This document shows, one piece after another, positions 5,346 through 6,349 of a DNA stretch of 6,349 nt. The DNA is from an uncultured bacterium (GTDB taxonomy: Bacteria; Bacteroidota; Bacteroidia; Bacteroidales; Bacteroidaceae): NCBI GenBank assembly GCA_905215575.1, contig CAJMQV010000115.1, forward strand, positions 1 through 6,349, written 5' to 3'. A program made the translations under genes and the position numbers. A model generated the notes under the pieces. That model saw nothing but the letters and a program-made list of their open reading frames with translations. It did no database searches and was not told the DNA's origin. How positions within the stretch are numbered: the first letter of the stretch is position 1; each line of letters begins with the position of its first letter.

Positions 5346-6349
5346 TTAGTGCTTCGGTTTCCGATTGAAGTGATAGACGGCATGCAGCATGATATAGCTG
5401 GGGAGAATACGATGCCATGACTCCGTACGTCCCTGTGCATTCACTTCATAGGATGTTGCCGACTGCTGATTGAAGATGTCACGTCCTTCCAGTTTAAGTA
5501 TAAGTCTGCCGTGTAGCAAAGCCTGACTGATGTTTGCGTTGACGACACATTCATTTCGATTCATGACGCTGCTGCTATAACCGCGACGGCTATACATTAA
5601 GGCATCTACATTGAATGTCGTGTGCCAAGACTCTATCGTATGCTGTGCATTTACGCCATAACTGAAGTCGAATGTGCTGATGGTCTCTTGTGAGGGACGA
5701 TGGCCCCAAGTACGCCGCCAAGCTACATTGCCCAGCAAAGTGGCTTTGGTTGATTTGCCTGTATAGCGAATCTTCAGGGTTTCGTTGGGTTTGACCGTTT
5801 CTACCTTGTTGAGCTGTGCCTCATTGAACCCTTCGACCGAGGCAAAGTCAACGGAATGCCACACATCGGCGCTCAATTCATTGTCAAGCCACCAAAGCTG
5901 CTTGCTACCCAGGGCAAACGACATTTGGTGAGAAGAGTGCCACATCCAATTGCCTTTAACATTCTCCGGACGATAGGTATAGGCCGTTGTTTGCGGATTG
6001 TAAGTCATGCCTTGAGCTACAGAACGCGCATAGTAAGTAAAATCCGATCCCACACGCATATTCCTCTTCATGACATTCTTTTCGCGTACGGTATGGTTCC
6101 AGTCAAATCTGGCATTGAACTTCTGGTTATTCTTCAAGTACGGATTTCCGGTGACGATATTCAACGGGTTGCGGGCGTCACGATAGGGCATCATGTTCTG
6201 CAATCCGGGTGAAGAGGTCTGGAAGTTCATTCGGAGAGAGAGCTCTTTATACTTAATCCGGAGAGAGGGGTTTAGCGCAAGCAGGTTGCGGGTGGCAACC
6301 GTATACAAAATTTTGTACTTTTTCAATCTCCGGAAAAATAAAGTTTTCT
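5346..6349 (-). CDS. Outer-membrane beta-barrel / TonB-receptor-like protein, C-terminal part (5' end outside window)
   Basis: The visible 333 residues, ending at TAA 5348-5346, are the C-terminal part of a barrel protein. It looks like the OMP_b-brl_3 type (Pfam 14905), whose full members run to about 750-950 residues with an N-terminal carboxypeptidase-like and plug region. The conserved block YRDARNPLNIVTGNPYLK lies at about visible residues 55-72, preceded by SLRMNFQTSSPGLQNM, which is characteristic of the family. The rest alternates hydrophobic/aromatic strands with polar loops, and the last strand, near SYIMLHAVYHFNRK, closes the barrel. The frame is open to the right edge (KTLFFRRLKKYK...), so the TTG at 6326 is not the real start. 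No SusD-like gene follows it downstream. Whether it is a transporter or an orphan barrel cannot be decided from this fragment. Confidence 0.85.
   Translation of the reverse strand, partial: KTLFFRRLKKYKILYTVATRNLLALNPSLRIKYKELSLRMNFQTSSPGLQNMMPYRDARNPLNIVTGNPYLKNNQKFNARFDWNHTVREKNVMKRNMRVGSDFTYYARSVAQGMTYNPQTTAYTYRPENVKGNWMWHSSHQMSFALGSKQLWWLDNELSADVWHSVDFASVEGFNEAQLNKVETVKPNETLKIRYTGKSTKATLLGNVAWRRTWGHRPSQETISTFDFSYGVNAQHTIESWHTTFNVDALMYSRRGYSSSVMNRNECVVNANISQALLHGRLILKLEGRDIFNQQSATSYEVNAQGRTESWHRILPSYIMLHAVYHFNRKPKH

Noticed and set aside
6324..6326. TTG as the start of the barrel gene
   Set aside because: The frame continues open to the window edge, and the protein begins mid-barrel relative to its family. 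The real start is outside the window.

Overview
The window looks like chromosomal DNA from a gut Bacteroidales bacterium, probably Bacteroides, Phocaeicola or a close relative. The evidence is the repeated Bacteroidetes-type -7 promoter box TATCTTTG (TAnnTTTG class), weak or A-rich ribosome binding sites, a Ser-type sulfatase, an AAA-ATPase-like/PD-(D/E)XK protein of a kind that is multicopy in this phylum, and an outer-membrane beta-barrel gene of the TonB-receptor type. The genus is inferred from style and not from any marker gene.

Layout, left to right. (1) Positions 1-1226, minus strand: an AzgA-type NCS2 purine permease, cut off at its C-terminus by the window edge. (2) Positions 1227-1383: a divergent promoter region. 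(3) Positions 1384-1812, plus: a 142-residue cysteine-rich hypothetical protein. (4) Positions 1813-1963: an intergenic region with three copies of a 19-nt element (ATTACT-N8-AGTAAT type; one inverted, two in tandem at a 22-bp period) directly upstream of a -7 box. (5) Positions 1964-3496, plus: an exported family S1 sulfatase with the serine-type maturation motif. (6) Positions 3497-3602: a likely intrinsic terminator, then a new -7 box. (7) Positions 3603-5174, plus: an AAA-ATPase-like protein with a C-terminal PD-(D/E)XK nuclease-like domain. (8) Positions 5175-5345: a convergent intergenic region with a perfect 16-bp stem. (9) Positions 5346-6349, minus: the C-terminal third or so of an outer-membrane beta-barrel protein whose start lies beyond the right edge.

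The genes do not form one operon. Every plus-strand gene has its own TATCTTTG box, and the functions are unrelated: purine uptake, a cytosolic Cys-rich protein, periplasmic or surface desulfation of glycans, an ATPase/nuclease-like protein, and an outer-membrane barrel. The sulfatase stands alone, with no SusC/SusD pair or glycoside hydrolase beside it here. No RNA genes, CRISPR arrays, insertion sequences or phage genes were seen. I do not see a clear new multi-gene system. The items most worth a second look are the repeated dyad element in front of the sulfatase, the Cys-rich protein, and the ATPase/nuclease-like protein.
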